A stretch of DNA of 64,000 nucleotides, from positions 62,001-126,000 of the forward strand of contig MCFE01000177.1 of assembly GCA_002104905.1 (NCBI GenBank), in the 5' to 3' direction. Positions 22,701-33,849 of this stretch are shown piece after piece. Position numbers and translations under genes: made by a program. The first letter of the stretch is position 1. Each line of letters opens with the position of its first letter. The DNA comes from Basidiobolus meristosporus CBS 931.73. Taxonomy: Eukaryota > Basidiobolomycota > Basidiobolomycetes > Basidiobolales > Basidiobolaceae. The notes beneath the pieces were generated by a model. The model was not told the origin of the DNA. It saw only the letters and a program-made list of their open reading frames with translations, and ran no database searches.

Positions 22701-23605
22701 CTTGATCTACAAGCTCTCCCAACTACCAAGTACAGTCAGTAATAGCCCACAAAGCACACTCTGCTTAGTCTTAAGTTCCTGGTGGTCCCATGGTACGCTG
22801 GCCTTAAGGTGTTGGCATACTAGACTTCTGACAGCCTAAACTAGATAGCTAATGCTAATAACTAATCAGGGTAAACATCATATGGGGATAATGCTAATAA
22901 TATGGGCAAAAGAAGAATGGATTATACTGATAAGGTAAAAAATTGATAAGTACAACATAATAGCTATATGAGTAAACTTGTCTGTGGGAGGTATGTTTAC
23001 ACTACCACACCACAATTTTATTTATAAAGCTAAATATGGTGGGTCATCATTGAATCTTGTATTCATGTATGTGCAATATCTCAAATACAAGACTGTTTTA
23101 AATTCATATGAGTATTGCCCAGAAAAATGATACAATAGCATTACATTGTTGAGTGTCAAACTGCTTACCCCATGGACAAGAATACTGTTATTCAGCTCTA
23201 TAAGAGAAGAGAAAAAGACCATGTGGCTGTTGTAGTAGCCTCTCAGCCATGATGTATGCAGGCGGCACACAAATTATCACAAGGATCATGGTCAGTGTTT
23301 TGCCATGCCAGCCATATTTGACCATTCTTCAGTCACTATTGTACTAAAAATATCCTGCTGGCCAGTTTATACTCCTACAATGACACCTGGCCATACTTGT
23401 CACCTTGGGCAAACTGAGTCAGGTGAGTTTGTGACACCTTTAAGCTCACCCAGCCTTCTTAATATGACACACAGAGTAATAGCTCTGAAGAAGCAGGCTG
23501 ACTGATAGATTGTGAGCCTTTGTCACCTAACAACAATACCCTGCATGAGCCAGGCAAAGACCCAATATTCAATGAGACAACACCTGTGAAAAAATTGCTT
23601 AGGAT
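22701..23605. other. AT-rich stretch, probably LR copy B
   Basis: No feature recognised. It lies between recognised LR blocks, so it is probably part of the same repeat, but no homologous partner was found in the window. Confidence 0.4.
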
Positions 23606-23608
23606 ACT

Positions 23609-24342
23609 AGACCTGTTCCGTTGGATAGTGCCACATTGAGCCATGGGTGCCAAAAGATGCCACAGTGTCCCAGGGAGGCCAAGTGAGCCTATATTTGGCC
23701 ACAAAGTGTGAAACATAGCTCTGCATCTTCATGCAAAGCAGCCCCTGTGTTTCACCCATTGTACTGGAGAAAATCCATTTTTTGACCTTTTTTTTTGGAT
23801 CAACATTACTCAGAATGTGTGAGAGCACAAAACAATTGAAGACATGCATCTGGTACTCAATACCCATGGCACTTTGAATCTAGCTCTTATGGCTTGTATT
23901 GTGTCATAAAAGTGCATAGCACTATCTTGGTCCACTGGAACTATCTGGCACTATAAGTGCTATATATAGGTCTTACTTTAGGGCTAATATTTAAATATAG
24001 TGCCTGATAGTACCAGTGGACCAGGATAGTGCCATGCATTTTTGTGACATGATACAAGCTACAGGAGCTAGATTCAGAGTGCCATGGGTATTGAGTACCA
24101 GATGCATGTCTTCAATTGTTTTGTGCTCTCACACATTCTGAGTAATGTTGATCCAAAAAAAAAGGTCAAAAAATGGACTTTCTCCAGCACAATGAGTGAA
24201 ACACAGGGGCTGCTTTGCATGCAGATGCAGAGCTGTGTTTCACACTCTGTGGCCAAATATAGGCTCACTTGGACTCCTTGGCACACTATGGCATCATTTG
24301 GCACTCATGGCTCAATGTGGCACTATCCAACAGAACAAGTCT
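23609..24342. mobile_element. Foldback element, copy 3
   Basis: 734 bp palindrome, AGACCTGTTCCG at the left and CAGAACAAGTCT at the right, flanked by ACT on both sides (23606-23608, 24343-24345). Both arms contain the same reading frame of about 85 codons in opposite directions. This follows from the arms being inverted copies and is not evidence of a gene. Confidence 0.92.
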
Positions 24343-24345
24343 ACT

Positions 24346-24719
24346 TTATGAAGTCAAGTGAGCTCAGTAACCCATCCACTGGTGAATGATGTGGTGTTGT
24401 GGCTAGAGTTGTGCCACTAATTACAGCAATGGGGGCTTTGATGATTTTCTATTACTTCTTGCCAAAACCATTCCAGGATGCAACTTACCATGTACATGGT
24501 TTAAGTTGATAACCATCATGTGGCTGGCAACACATGACCCAGAGACTCTCCTGATTCCAGCATGTGATAACAGATACATGGCATTCACATCAGATTATGC
24601 CACCATTGCATGGTGTCCAACTTGTCAGGAATCCACCACCATTAGGGGAAAACACTGTACACACTGAAGATATATTGCAGTAATATCGCATCTAAAGAAG
24701 CTTTTGCAGTCTGATAAAT
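24346..24719 (-). repeat. Long repeat LR, copy B, middle part
   Basis: About 24480-24710 matches 55825-56070 (shared CTGGCAACA, CCCAGAGACT and ATCTAAAGAAGCT). It lies between foldback copies 3 and 4. Confidence 0.65.
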
Positions 24720-24722
24720 ATT

Positions 24723-25456
24723 AGACTTGTTCCGTTAGATAGTGCCACATTGAGCAATGCATGCCAAATGATGCCATAGTGTGCCAAGGAGGCCAAGTGA
24801 GCCTATACTTGGCCACAGAGTGTGAAACACAGCTCTGTATCTTCAAGCAAAGCAGCCCCTGTGTTTCACCCATTGAGCTGGAGAAAATCCATTTTTTGAC
24901 CTTTTTTTCTGGATCAACATTGTACAGGATGTGTGAGAGCACAGAGGGACTCAAGACAAGCATTGGGTACCCAATACCCATGGCACTCTGTATCTAGCTC
25001 TTGTAGCTTGTATCATGTCACAAAAATGAATGGCACTATCTTGGTCCACTGGTACTATCTGGCACTATATTTAATTATTAGCCCTAAAGTAAAGCCTATA
25101 TAAAGCACTTATAGTGCCAGATAGTACCAGTGGACCAAGATAGTGCCATTCATTTTTGTGACATGATACAAGCTACAGGAGCTAGATTCAGAGTGCCATG
25201 GGTATTGGGTACCCAATGCTTGTCTTGAATCTTTTTGTGCTCTTACACATCCTGCACAACATTGATCCAAAAAAAAAGGTCAAAAAATGGATTTTCTCCA
25301 GCTCAATGGGTGAAACACAGGGGCTGCTTTGCATGAAGATGCAGAGCTGTGTTTCACACTCTGTGGCCAAGTATAGGCTCACTTGGCCTCCCTGGCACAC
25401 TATGGCATCATTTGGCACTCATGGCTCAATGTGGCACTATCCAACGGAACAAGTCT
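24723..25456. mobile_element. Foldback element, copy 4
   Basis: 734 bp palindrome with termini AGACTTGTTCC and GGAACAAGTCT, flanked by ATT on both sides (24720-24722, 25457-25459). A paralogous LR copy near 56060-56075 lacks the element. Taking out the element plus one ATT restores the same spacing as that empty site. Confidence 0.95.
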
Positions 25457-26902
25457 ATTGCAAGGCTATAAAGTACTGCACTAGCCATCAATCAAGTGCA
25501 ATCATATCCAATATATTTGATGGTTTACATTAGAAGCTGCTAAAAAGCAAAGGCTACTTTCAAGGTATTTGCTACCATGCCTTTGCCTTACACTGTGCCA
25601 GCTAATCCTGAGGGTCACTGATTCTCATCAGCTGGTATCTGCTACCTATCTTACAGTATCAGAGCAGAAATCTTGCAGTAGTCTCACTGCTAACTGGTCC
25701 TAAACTACCATCAAATCTGGATAGCTCCCTGTATCCAATACTGGAGGAGCTTTGTATGCTTTCCAGTGTGACAACAGTAAATGGCCATCATGTCAAAGCA
25801 CATATTAGTATTTGGACTGGAGATACCCCAGCCATTAGCAAGATATCTGGCACTTCTAGGCATGATTAATGGTATTGCTGTCAAATGTGTGAGAACAAGG
25901 GCGTTACTTCATAACTCACACGCATTATTATTATCCAAATATCAACACTAAGAACATCATCTTGCTACAAAGAAAATGTACAGAAATCAGCATGCAATTT
26001 CAGTAAAGTTAGCAAGCTGTAAGCCATTGGCTGGAATATGGAATTAATTGCAAGCTTGAGATACTTAAGATAGAGGGTATATGTTGGAGTAAAAGCTTAC
26101 CACTGAGAGCAATGCATTTGCATTTCACTATATTCCTATACTGATGGCCAAGTTGTACATGGGGCATTTCAAGCAATATGAGCCCTTTGAGATAATAGAG
26201 CAATTTGAAGGAATGGGCAAGATATTACAAAGTATCTGCTGCCCTAAGAGCTTCTCATAGGCTCCAAGTAGTGCTCATATGCATATGCAACAATACAAGT
26301 ACAAGGACTGGATGAATTAAATATGTCCTTATTCAGGTGGCTGTCAGAATACACTTCTACTAAGAGTACATTGGAAGCATTGGGGGTCATATGTGGACAT
26401 TGCAGGAATATTTATCCAGAAGCATATCACCAATGCCAACTTGACACATATACAGTTTTTGTGGAGGGAGCTTGTCACAGGACTTGAGTGACTATACTAC
26501 AAGCATTAAGCTGAGACACAGATCTCTGCTTCTACTGTATCCTTTCTCCACTCCATCTTGCTTGGTGTGTGGAGAATATTGGGCTGTGCTTCACCTTTTG
26601 GGAGCTTCCTATGGAGCACATGTGTGGGGCAGTAAGAAGATAAGTCAAGTGGCAGGTACTACCATATCCCAGTCTCATCAAGAATATTAGCTTCAGGTCT
26701 GTCATGGATGTGACGAGTTGGCGCATAGAGGACAGCCAAGAAGAGTTGGAAAATATTGCAGACAGATGTGCATATGGAGACACTAATACTTATGGTATTG
26801 AGAAGCTAAGCAGCCCCAACGTGTGGGCAATCAGTCAAATATTGCAAAGTTGGATTGAGTGCAACAAGCAACTAATTTGTATTGCAAAAACTCTACTAAA
26901 GT
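25457..26902 (-). repeat. Long repeat LR, copy B, right part
   Basis: About 25460-25740 matches 56068-56326 (shared CAGTATCAGAGCAGAA, GTAGTCTCACTG). About 26590-26890 matches 13370-13640. The minus-strand translation of the first block looks coding-like in both copies but carries stops. No known domain was recognised. It ends where the family B gypsy LTR starts. Confidence 0.6.
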
Positions 26903-27380
26903 ATGCTAAGAAAACCAAGTTCCTTCTAGAAAGTTCTACTACATTATAGCAACCTCTTGGAAGCCTCAAGTCAATGTAACTTAATGAAACATTCTACAGA
27001 ATCTTCCCATAGGATTTATATAGTCCCATACCTTATGTGGTGGTTACATGCCATATGACCTGGTCACATGATCAGCCAACCCCTGACATATCCCCATTTC
27101 ATAAGCTAATATGTTCTTTAGTATATTTCTGTCTTGGCACACTTATTATGCCTCACCCCTTGAACCCCATCAGTATTAGCCAATATCTCTTGGCATCCAT
27201 ATTACCAAAAAGTATTTATAGTCTTATCCCCCCTTATGTATTCCTCAGTCTGATAAACACAGGTCTTGAATAAAAAGTCTAGCCTTGGAAATCTGCCTTG
27301 CCTTGTTGATCCACACCTAATTCCTTTCCTAGTATGGCCTTGCCTAGCCCTAGTCTCCTGCCTTGTGTCTATCCATAACA
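26903..27380 (+). repeat. 5' LTR of gypsy B
   Basis: Starts TGCTAAGAAAACC and ends CCATAACA. Matches 33246-33742 over most of its length, with shared AAGTATTTATAGTC and TCTGATAAACACAGG. The exact left edge is uncertain because the 3' copy differs there. Confidence 0.7.
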
Positions 27381-27831
27381 GCTTTATCAAATTACTCTTG
27401 ACTTATCTGTGGATCTCTGCCTTTGACCCACAGTTCTTGAGAAGAACTTGTAAAGGAATAACCACCATAAGCATCACCCTGAATTTTTTTCTAGTCTAGT
27501 CCTCTAAAGGCAAAGTTACTTTTCTTTGTAAAATTTTTGGGCCAAGCTGCATTTATTTTATTACCCTGCTGGTGTAGTTTACAGTTGTTACAGCGTTAGA
27601 AGCTTTAGTACAATACTCTATTAAAGGAAGTTAAAGCCAGTACCTTCTGAAGTGACACTAACTTATTCAAAGTTGGAGATTGTAGCTCAATAATTATATT
27701 CTTGACTAACTAGTGGCTTTATAACCCACATATTAGCCAGTAGTATTGGGTATTCTTGAACAAGCTCAAGAAACCTTTCTACCTCCTGCAACCCCAACAT
27801 GTCCAGTATAGAGTATAACTTTGCAAGTGTC
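27381..27831 (+). other. 5' leader of gypsy B
   Basis: Untranslated stretch between LTR and gag. Its second half (about 27515-27740) matches about 38390-38600 inside the insert in copia-3 (shared AGTTTACAGTTGTT and ATTGTAGCTCAATA). Confidence 0.6.
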
Positions 27832-28700
27832 ATGGCTGCCATTGCCCAGTAGCAACAACACAATACATATCTCTGAAACACTGTTGCTCAGCTTTAGAGC
27901 CAAAATACTCAACAGTCTATCCATACTCCCTCCTACCATGACCCCAAGATCACTTCCACTACCAAGTTCAGTGGCTCCTAAAATGAGTTCCAAGGTTTCA
28001 TCAACATAGTCAAACACCACTTGTTGCTATAACCCAATTGGTTCCCAACAGATCAAGCAGAAGTTGGATGCACCTCCAATTTACTCACTGAAACTGCCCA
28101 GAAATAGTTCTCCCCTCTACTCAGTGACTACCAGGCCTTCCTCACAGAAATGGAGCTAACATTTGGCAACATTGACCAAGCCAGGACTGCTGCCAACAAG
28201 ATCAAGAACATGAAGCAAGGAAACAGACCTGCATCTGCCTTTGCTTCTGAATTCTGCCTACTAACCAGTGACTTAAGCATTTGGGGTGATGCTGCCATAA
28301 CTAGTCAGTTTCAAGATGGACTTAATGATGAAGTCAGTGACCTACTACTCACACTCCCTGACCCAACTACCTTGGGTGAAGCTATATATCAAGCAAACCA
28401 ATATGACAAATGACTTTTCCAGAAGAAACAAAAGTTCTGGCATACTCACCAGCCAACCCCCTTCCCAGTAATCCAGTCACCCAGTACTAATCCTGATGAT
28501 CCTATGCAGCTTGACAGTGCCAAATACAAGAAACATACAAAAGAAGAAAGGTCCAGGGGTCAACAGGCAAACCTCTGCCTTTACAGTGCCCAACCATGCC
28601 ATTTTGTCAAGTCATGTCCCAACAAGAAGTCCAGCTTCAGACTCTTGCAATCATCAAGTAGACAGCATTCTCCACAGTTTGTGGGAAACACCGGTATCCA
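27832..28700 (+). pseudogene. gag of gypsy B
   Basis: A candidate start ATG is at 27832. Stops are scattered up to 28150; 28150-28413 is open and has the typical gag signature (FGNIDQARTAANKI, SEFCLLTSDLSI, FQDGLNDEVSDLL). The zinc knuckle near 28570-28620 reads CLYSAQPCHFVKSC: the second ligand of the CX2C pair is serine, so metal binding is likely lost. It would form the capsid in an intact element. Confidence 0.8.
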
Positions 28701-28733
28701 GTTACAATAACAGGCTTGTAACTGGACCCTCCA

Positions 28734-29087
28734 ATGAAAATTCAACACATTCAAGAAATATCCTACGCTACCAAGTCCATCCAGTCCTTAAGAATGCCTG
28801 TCAACATTCATATCCCTGAATCCAGTCCTGTCCATGACCTTGCCCTCATAGATTCTGGTGCTTCCTCCAGTTTCATTGATCAGTTCTTTGTCCAGAAGCA
28901 CAAAATCCCCACTATCCTGAAATCCTGTCCTGTCCAAGTAGCAGTATTTGATGGAAGATCTCTCTCCTCTGGTGCTGTTACCCATGAGACATGTCTACTC
29001 CAGCTGTCCAGTACTGGTCACCAGAAGAAACTAGCCTTTAACATCATCAACCCTCTCAACTACTCCATAGTCCTTGGAAGCTCATGA
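28734..29087 (+). pseudogene. Protease of gypsy B
   Basis: A 117-codon frame with the retropepsin motif ALIDSGASSSFID followed by the FDG turn and VLGSS. The frame ends at TGA 29085-29087 before RT. Confidence 0.75.
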
Positions 29088-29162
29088 CTTGGTCACCATA
29101 ACCTAGCTATCATCTGGAAGACCAAAACCCTGACATTTTCCAGAGTCCATTGGGTCAACTCC

Positions 29163-29669
29163 GTGAAAGCACCTGACTTCTCAGGTCAAGAAGTATCTTT
29201 CCCCAAGCTACACCGGATGCAAGAACCCAGCATTACTGAAGGAACCCCCTCCAATGGAATGCCCACCAAGTACCAAGAGTTTACCCATGTCTTTGATAAG
29301 AGAGCAGAACTATTCCTAGCACATAGACCCTATGACTGTCCCATTGACCTTGAAGATGGATAAACCCCACCTTTTGGCCTTACCTATAACCTCTTGCAAC
29401 CTGAGTTGAACAAACTCCATGGCCATTTCCAAGAAAACCTCCATAAAGGTTTTATTCAGCACTCTAAGTCCCCAGGTGGTGCCCCAATCCTCTTTGTTGA
29501 ACAAAAGGATGGTACCCTAAGAATGTGTGTAGACTACTGTGCACTGAATAAGATCACAATCAAGAGCTGGTACCCTTTGCCCCTGATCAGCACCCTGTTG
29601 GATCAATTTTCTGCTGCCAAAGTGTTTACTAAAATTGGGCTCAGAGGAGCTTATAATCTTGTCAGGATT
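29163..29669 (+). pseudogene. N-terminal reverse transcriptase of gypsy B
   Basis: Contains YDCPIDLEDG, then GAPILFVEQKDGTLRMCVDY and the LLDQFSAAKVFTKIGLRGAY block, with a TAA near 29361. Ends where the 1243 bp insert begins. Confidence 0.82.
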
Positions 29670-29976
29670 TGTGGTAATGGAAAGTATTCCATTACTACAA
29701 TATCTCTGAACCAATATTGCACTCATTTCTTTATTTTGCTTTTTGCTATCGTAACACACAAGTGAAAGATCAAGAATTTCCAACTTTGAAGAACAAATGC
29801 TCCAGACCCTGACAAGCAATCCACCCAAGAATATTATGCCATATAGAACACGTAGTAGCCAACACATGTTTCAAATTACAGCTCATTTGAAGCAGTACTT
29901 AAGGAGTTATGACCAAAAGAGTCTAACTATTATATATACCATGCCTTATTGCTAGGATTACTATGGTGACTTTGAT

Positions 29977-30081
29977 CACGTGTAACTTTCAAACCAGCCA
30001 ATCAAATCACGTAAAATTTTCACAGGTGCTGCGCCTATGTCCGATCTGGGCCACTGCAAAATTTTAGCTTTGTATCACGTG
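29977..30081. promoter_or_regulatory. Two CACGTG E-boxes in the LTR-like insert
   Basis: Palindromic CACGTG at 29977-29982 and 30076-30081, both preceded by AT and followed by TA, 99 bp apart and 47-150 bp before the TATA-type box. CACGTG is the core site of bHLH factors in fungi. Binding is inferred only. Confidence 0.5.
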
Positions 30082-30344
30082 TATTGCTTGCGCAATCACC
30101 CAAAAACTTTGATCCTTCAAAATTTTCATATATATGACTTCCCCAGCTGAAAAATAAGGAGAGAGCATCTCTTTCCAGAATCTCCACACTACAATTACAA
30201 GTTTAAAGGTTATAAGACTTCCCCTGCATCACTTGCACTGTTGAGTATTTTGACTTTGATCAGTACTACATCAGTAAAGAGACTGCAAAGCTCACAAGAA
30301 TCCAATCTAAGTTCTACAAGAAACTACCACTTTTCTGTCGGGAA

Positions 30345-30600
30345 AGTCCCCTCTAAGAAGCCCCTTTACTCTAAAGACACCCCTTTAGATACCCCTTTAG
30401 TCTAAAGACCCCTTTAGAGACCCCTTTAAGAAACCCCTTTACTCTAAAGAAGCCCCTTTAGGCACCCCTTTAGTGTAAAGTCCACTTTAGAGACCACTAC
30501 AAGAAGCCCCTTTACTCTAAAGACACCCCTTTAGTCACCCCTTTAGGTCTAAAGACCCCTTTAGAGACTTCTACAACACACCCCTTTAGGTTAAAGGGGA
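30345..30600 (+). repeat. CCCCTTTAG minisatellite array
   Basis: About 13 direct CCCCTTTA units within roughly 256 bp, often paired with a following CTAAAG that can fold back on CTTTAG. One inverted unit (TTAAAGGGG) closes the array. A higher-order repeat of about 146 bp is visible: AAGAAGCCCCTTTACTCTAA occurs at 30355 and again at 30501. Confidence 0.9.
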
Positions 30601-30912
30601 GTTCAGAATTTCCATATTAGGAAATATTTTCTCAGAAAGGAAAGTGACTTCTAAATAAGGAAAAGTTACTATAAAAGTAAATAAGCCCATTAGTCAACAG
30701 AAGGTCAGAACACTGCTGTAGAAGTGATAAACACTGCCTACAGTATATTTTGAGCCCAAGATTGAGGAAATTAGTGAAAGTTATATCTTCTATTGGTATA
30801 TTAAACTCCCAATTAACTATTTCAGTATTAGCATACTGGAAGTTGTTGTATATTGTTGATTAGCCTCTACATTGTAGAACAAGCCCCAAACTAATCATAA
30901 TACAACACAACA

Positions 30913-31560
30913 GATTGAGCCTGGCAATCAATGGAAAACTGCCTTCAGAACAAGATATGGTCACTTTGAATATAAAGTAATGCCAACTGGCCTCATCAAT
31001 GCCCCAGCTGTCTGAGGGACTAGGTTATCTTATAAGCTTAAATAGAACAAGAATGGACCCCAAGAAAGTAGAGTCATTCAATCCTGGCAAACTCCCTGCT
31101 CTGTAAAAGAAACCAATCCTTCTTTGTATTTGCCAACTTCAACCGCAGATTCATTGCCTACTACTCCAAGATAGTCACTCCCTTTACAAAGCTCACCCAG
31201 AAAAATCTGCCCTTTGCCTGGCATAAGGAACAGTCTGAGTCCTTTGATTTTATCAAGAAATCCTTCCTGTGTGCCCCACTGCTTGCCCACCCTGACCCTG
31301 AGAGACCTTTTATCATAGAAAACTGATGCCTCTGACTTTGCCCTTGGTGCCATCCTTTCCCAGCATGATGACAAGAATGTGCTACACCATATTGCATTCA
31401 CCTGCAAAAATTCACTCCAGCTGAAGTAAACTATGACATATATGACAAGGACCTACTTGCAATCAGTGTTACCTTTGAACAATGGAGACACTATCTTGAT
31501 GGTGCAGCTCAAAAGATAAAAATCTTTTGTGACCACAAGAACCTTGAGTACTTTACCACC
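30913..31560 (+). pseudogene. RT/RNase H remnants of gypsy B
   Basis: RT resumes with [18 protein letters not shown] and LINAPA, then jumps at about 31015 to the connection region, so the YxDD catalytic core is deleted. RNase H remains around 31230-31440 (ETDASDFALGAILSQ across a shift). Stops and shifts throughout. Confidence 0.8.
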
Positions 31561-31589
31561 TCAAAAGTACTGAACCAGACCTGTTCAGA

Positions 31590-32573
31590 ATGATGGAGTA
31601 TTCCCTTGAAGAAGGGGATGATGCCAGTTTGCAAATGAAAAACCCTGTACTTAACAAAAGACATTTTGAGCTCCTTGCAACCCAGTCCTCCAGTTTCATA
31701 GCTCCTCTTCTCCTTGAGAAAGTCAAGACCAGCCAAGCCACCAACTCCACAGCAGCAACAATCAAGAAATACCTCAAGTCTCCCACAGACCCACTACCCA
31801 AGTTCCCAAACCTCCAGCACCTACATCTAGTCAATGATATCATCTATCACTGGCACCAACTGTTTGTCCCAGACCTTGATACCCAGTTGGATATCATCCA
31901 CTCTTGCCATGATAAAATGGCTGCAGAACATTTTGGTACTGCCAAAACTATGAATGAAATCAAGAGAGACTTCTGGTGACCCAAGATGATATCCCTTGTC
32001 AAGAAGTACCTCCAATCCTGTGACACATGTTATTGTGCAAAATCTGCCAGACACCAGCCATATGGACTTCTTCAACCCTTGCCAGTTCCTAACCAGCAAT
32101 GGAAGTCAATTTCAATGGACTTCATAAGCAACCACCCAGAGTCCAACAAATTTACTTCAGTCCTGGTAGTGGCAGATAGACTCACAAAGATGGCTCACTT
32201 CATTCCCTGCTCCAAGAATATAGATGCCAAGGAGACTGCCCACCTAGTAATCAAGAACATTTTCTGGCTCCATGGTTTCTCAAGTGATACTGTGTTGGAT
32301 AGAGGACCCAAGCTCATATCAAAATTCTGGAAATACTTTGTGCACTATCTTGGTGTGCAAGTCAAGCTCTCAACTGCTTCTCATCTGCAGTCAGATGGTC
32401 AGACAGAGAGAAATAACCAGATCCTTGAACAATACCTCTGGTGCTATATCACTATCAGCAAGGCAACTGGACCCTGCTGCTACCACTTGCAGAATTTGCC
32501 TATAACAACTCATGTCATAGTGCAACTGGTCTCACACTATTCTTTGCAAATTATGGTTTCATCTGCAATTTGA
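31590..32573 (+). pseudogene. Integrase of gypsy B, one TGA
   Basis: Two blocks in one frame separated by a TGA at 31977-31979, where a tryptophan codon is expected. A zinc-binding region (HSCHDKMAAEHFG, then CDTCYCAK) is followed by the catalytic core: SMDFIS, VLDRGPK and the Glu of DGQTERNN, so D, D and E are all present. The C-terminus drifts out of frame after about 32480. A distinct lineage from the family A integrase. Confidence 0.87.
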
Positions 32574-32751
32574 TATTCAGATTTCAACACGCCCTATGAG
32601 CCCCTCAGCAGCTGAACATGTGTCAGCAATTCTAGAAATCTAAGAAACACTCTAGAGAGAACTCTCCTTATCCCATGAGGGGTACAAGAAGCTTGCAGAC
32701 AACAAACAGTAGCCTAGCCCCAAGCTTAATGAAGGAGATTCAGTATGGCTC

Positions 32752-33168
32752 TTGAGAAGAAGCATTGTTACCAGCTACCCTTGTGACAATTTAGACTATG
32801 AGAAACTAGGGCCATTGAAGAAGAAGAAGAAGCTTGGTCCAATTTTATACCAACTACAGTTGCCACCAAGTATGAAAATCCATGACACATTCCACGTCTC
32901 CCTACTAGAACCCTTCCATGAAAGTACTCTACCTAACTGGCACCCAGTAAATCCCCTAGCCATCCAAGTAGACAAACACCAAGAGTTTGAAGTTCAGCAA
33001 GTGTTGGATTCAAAGTAAATCAGATCCCACCTTTACTATCTGGTGGACTGGGTGGGTTATGGCCCAAATGATCAAACTTGGAAACCAGCAGCTAACCTAA
33101 CAAACTGCCAAGATCTAGTTGCGCTATTTCACCAGACATACCCTTACAAGCCAAAGCCAAAAGCTTGA
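32752..33168 (+). pseudogene. Integrase tail with chromodomain, gypsy B
   Basis: The frame holds the integrase tail (GPILYQLQLP, HDTFHVSLLEPFH) and then a chromodomain: FEVQQVLDSK, a TAA at 33016-33018, then YYLVDWVGYGPNDQTWKP and a C-terminal helix. The aromatic cage-type residues (Tyr/Trp) of chromodomains are visible. Chromodomains steer chromovirus integration toward marked chromatin. The stop splits the domain after its first strand. Confidence 0.85.
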
Positions 33169-33245
33169 GGAGAGCCCCTTAAAAGAGGAGAAGAGTGTCT
33201 CAATCACATGTCATCCCTGGCCTCCAATTTTCAAGCCAAATCAAG

Positions 33246-33742
33246 TCAGCAAAGAAATCCAAGTTCCTTTTAGAAAGTTCTACTACATTAGAGCAACTTT
33301 TTGAAAGCTCAAAGTCATCATCACACAATGAAACATTCTATGGAAGCTTTCCATTGGAATTTATGTAGTCCAATACCCTATATTGTAATTACATATCATA
33401 TGACCTGGTCATGTGATCAGCCAGCCCCTGACATATCCCCATGTGATATTCTAGCTTGTTTGTTAGTATATTTCTGTCTTGGCACTCTTACTGTGCATCA
33501 CCCCAGAACCCCATTGGTATTAGCCAATATCTCTTGGCATCCATATTGCCAAAAAGTATTTATAGTCCTATCCCCCCTTATGTATTCCTCAGTCTGATAA
33601 ACACAGGTCTTGAATAAACAGTCTTGCCTTGGAAATCCTCCTTGCCTTGAAAACACAACTTGCCTTGTTGATCTACACCTAAGTCCTTTCCTGGTCCTGC
33701 CTTGCCTAACCCTACTCTCCTACCTTGTGTCTATTCATAATA
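33246..33742 (+). repeat. 3' LTR of gypsy B
   Basis: Matches 26903-27380, with an extra AAAACACAACTTGCC segment. A purine run AAAAGAGGAGAAGAG at 33181-33195 followed by TGTCTC could instead mark the true LTR start at 33196; the 5' copy does not preserve that part. The end CATAATA differs by one base from the 5' copy. Confidence 0.65.
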
Positions 33743-33849
33743 AATACTGCATCTTGAATATGGAACTTGATGATGACATAATGCTGATAAAGCTGCCTAT
33801 TTCAAGCTAGGTAAAGTTAGTCCATTCTAGTTAGCCATTTACATGGATA

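Larger units (their letters stand above)
29670..30912 (+). mobile_element. 1243-bp LTR-like insertion (probable solo LTR) in gypsy B RT
   Basis: Interrupts the RT frame exactly: coding sequence stops at 29669 and resumes at 30913. It starts TGTGGTAATGG, ends ACACAACA and is flanked by a perfect 4-bp duplication GATT (29666-29669 and 30913-30916). TG...CA ends, a 4-bp duplication and no ORF fit a solo LTR of a gypsy-type family with no other member in the window. It has two CACGTG boxes (29977, 30076), a CCAAT box near 29997, a TATA-type ATATATATG at 30128-30136 and the CCCCTTTAG array. The box order suggests plus-strand transcription. Confidence 0.78.
26903..33742 (+). mobile_element. Ty3/gypsy family B (chromovirus), decayed
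   Basis: A plus-strand element with related sequences at both ends (26903-27380, 33246-33742). Between them are gag, protease, RT, RNase H, integrase and a C-terminal chromodomain, the layout of the chromovirus branch of Ty3/gypsy. The RT core is missing and an unrelated 1243 bp element (29670-30912) is inserted in RT. There are stops in most genes. No target duplication was found. Confidence 0.85.

Noticed and set aside
23610-25450. A repeated gene of about 85 codons in both orientations.
   Set aside because: The frames are copies of foldback arms read in either direction, so they follow from the palindrome. No start context or domain was seen.
19036-25456. Foldback elements as Tc1/mariner-type with a TA duplication.
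   Set aside because: Three of four copies and the empty site fit a 3-bp duplication better, and copy 1 lacks TA at its left end.
30345-30600. The CCCCTTTAG array as an interstitial telomere or CRISPR array.
   Set aside because: The unit is not a TTAGGG-type telomere repeat, units are too short and irregular for CRISPR, and the array lies wholly within one LTR-like insert.
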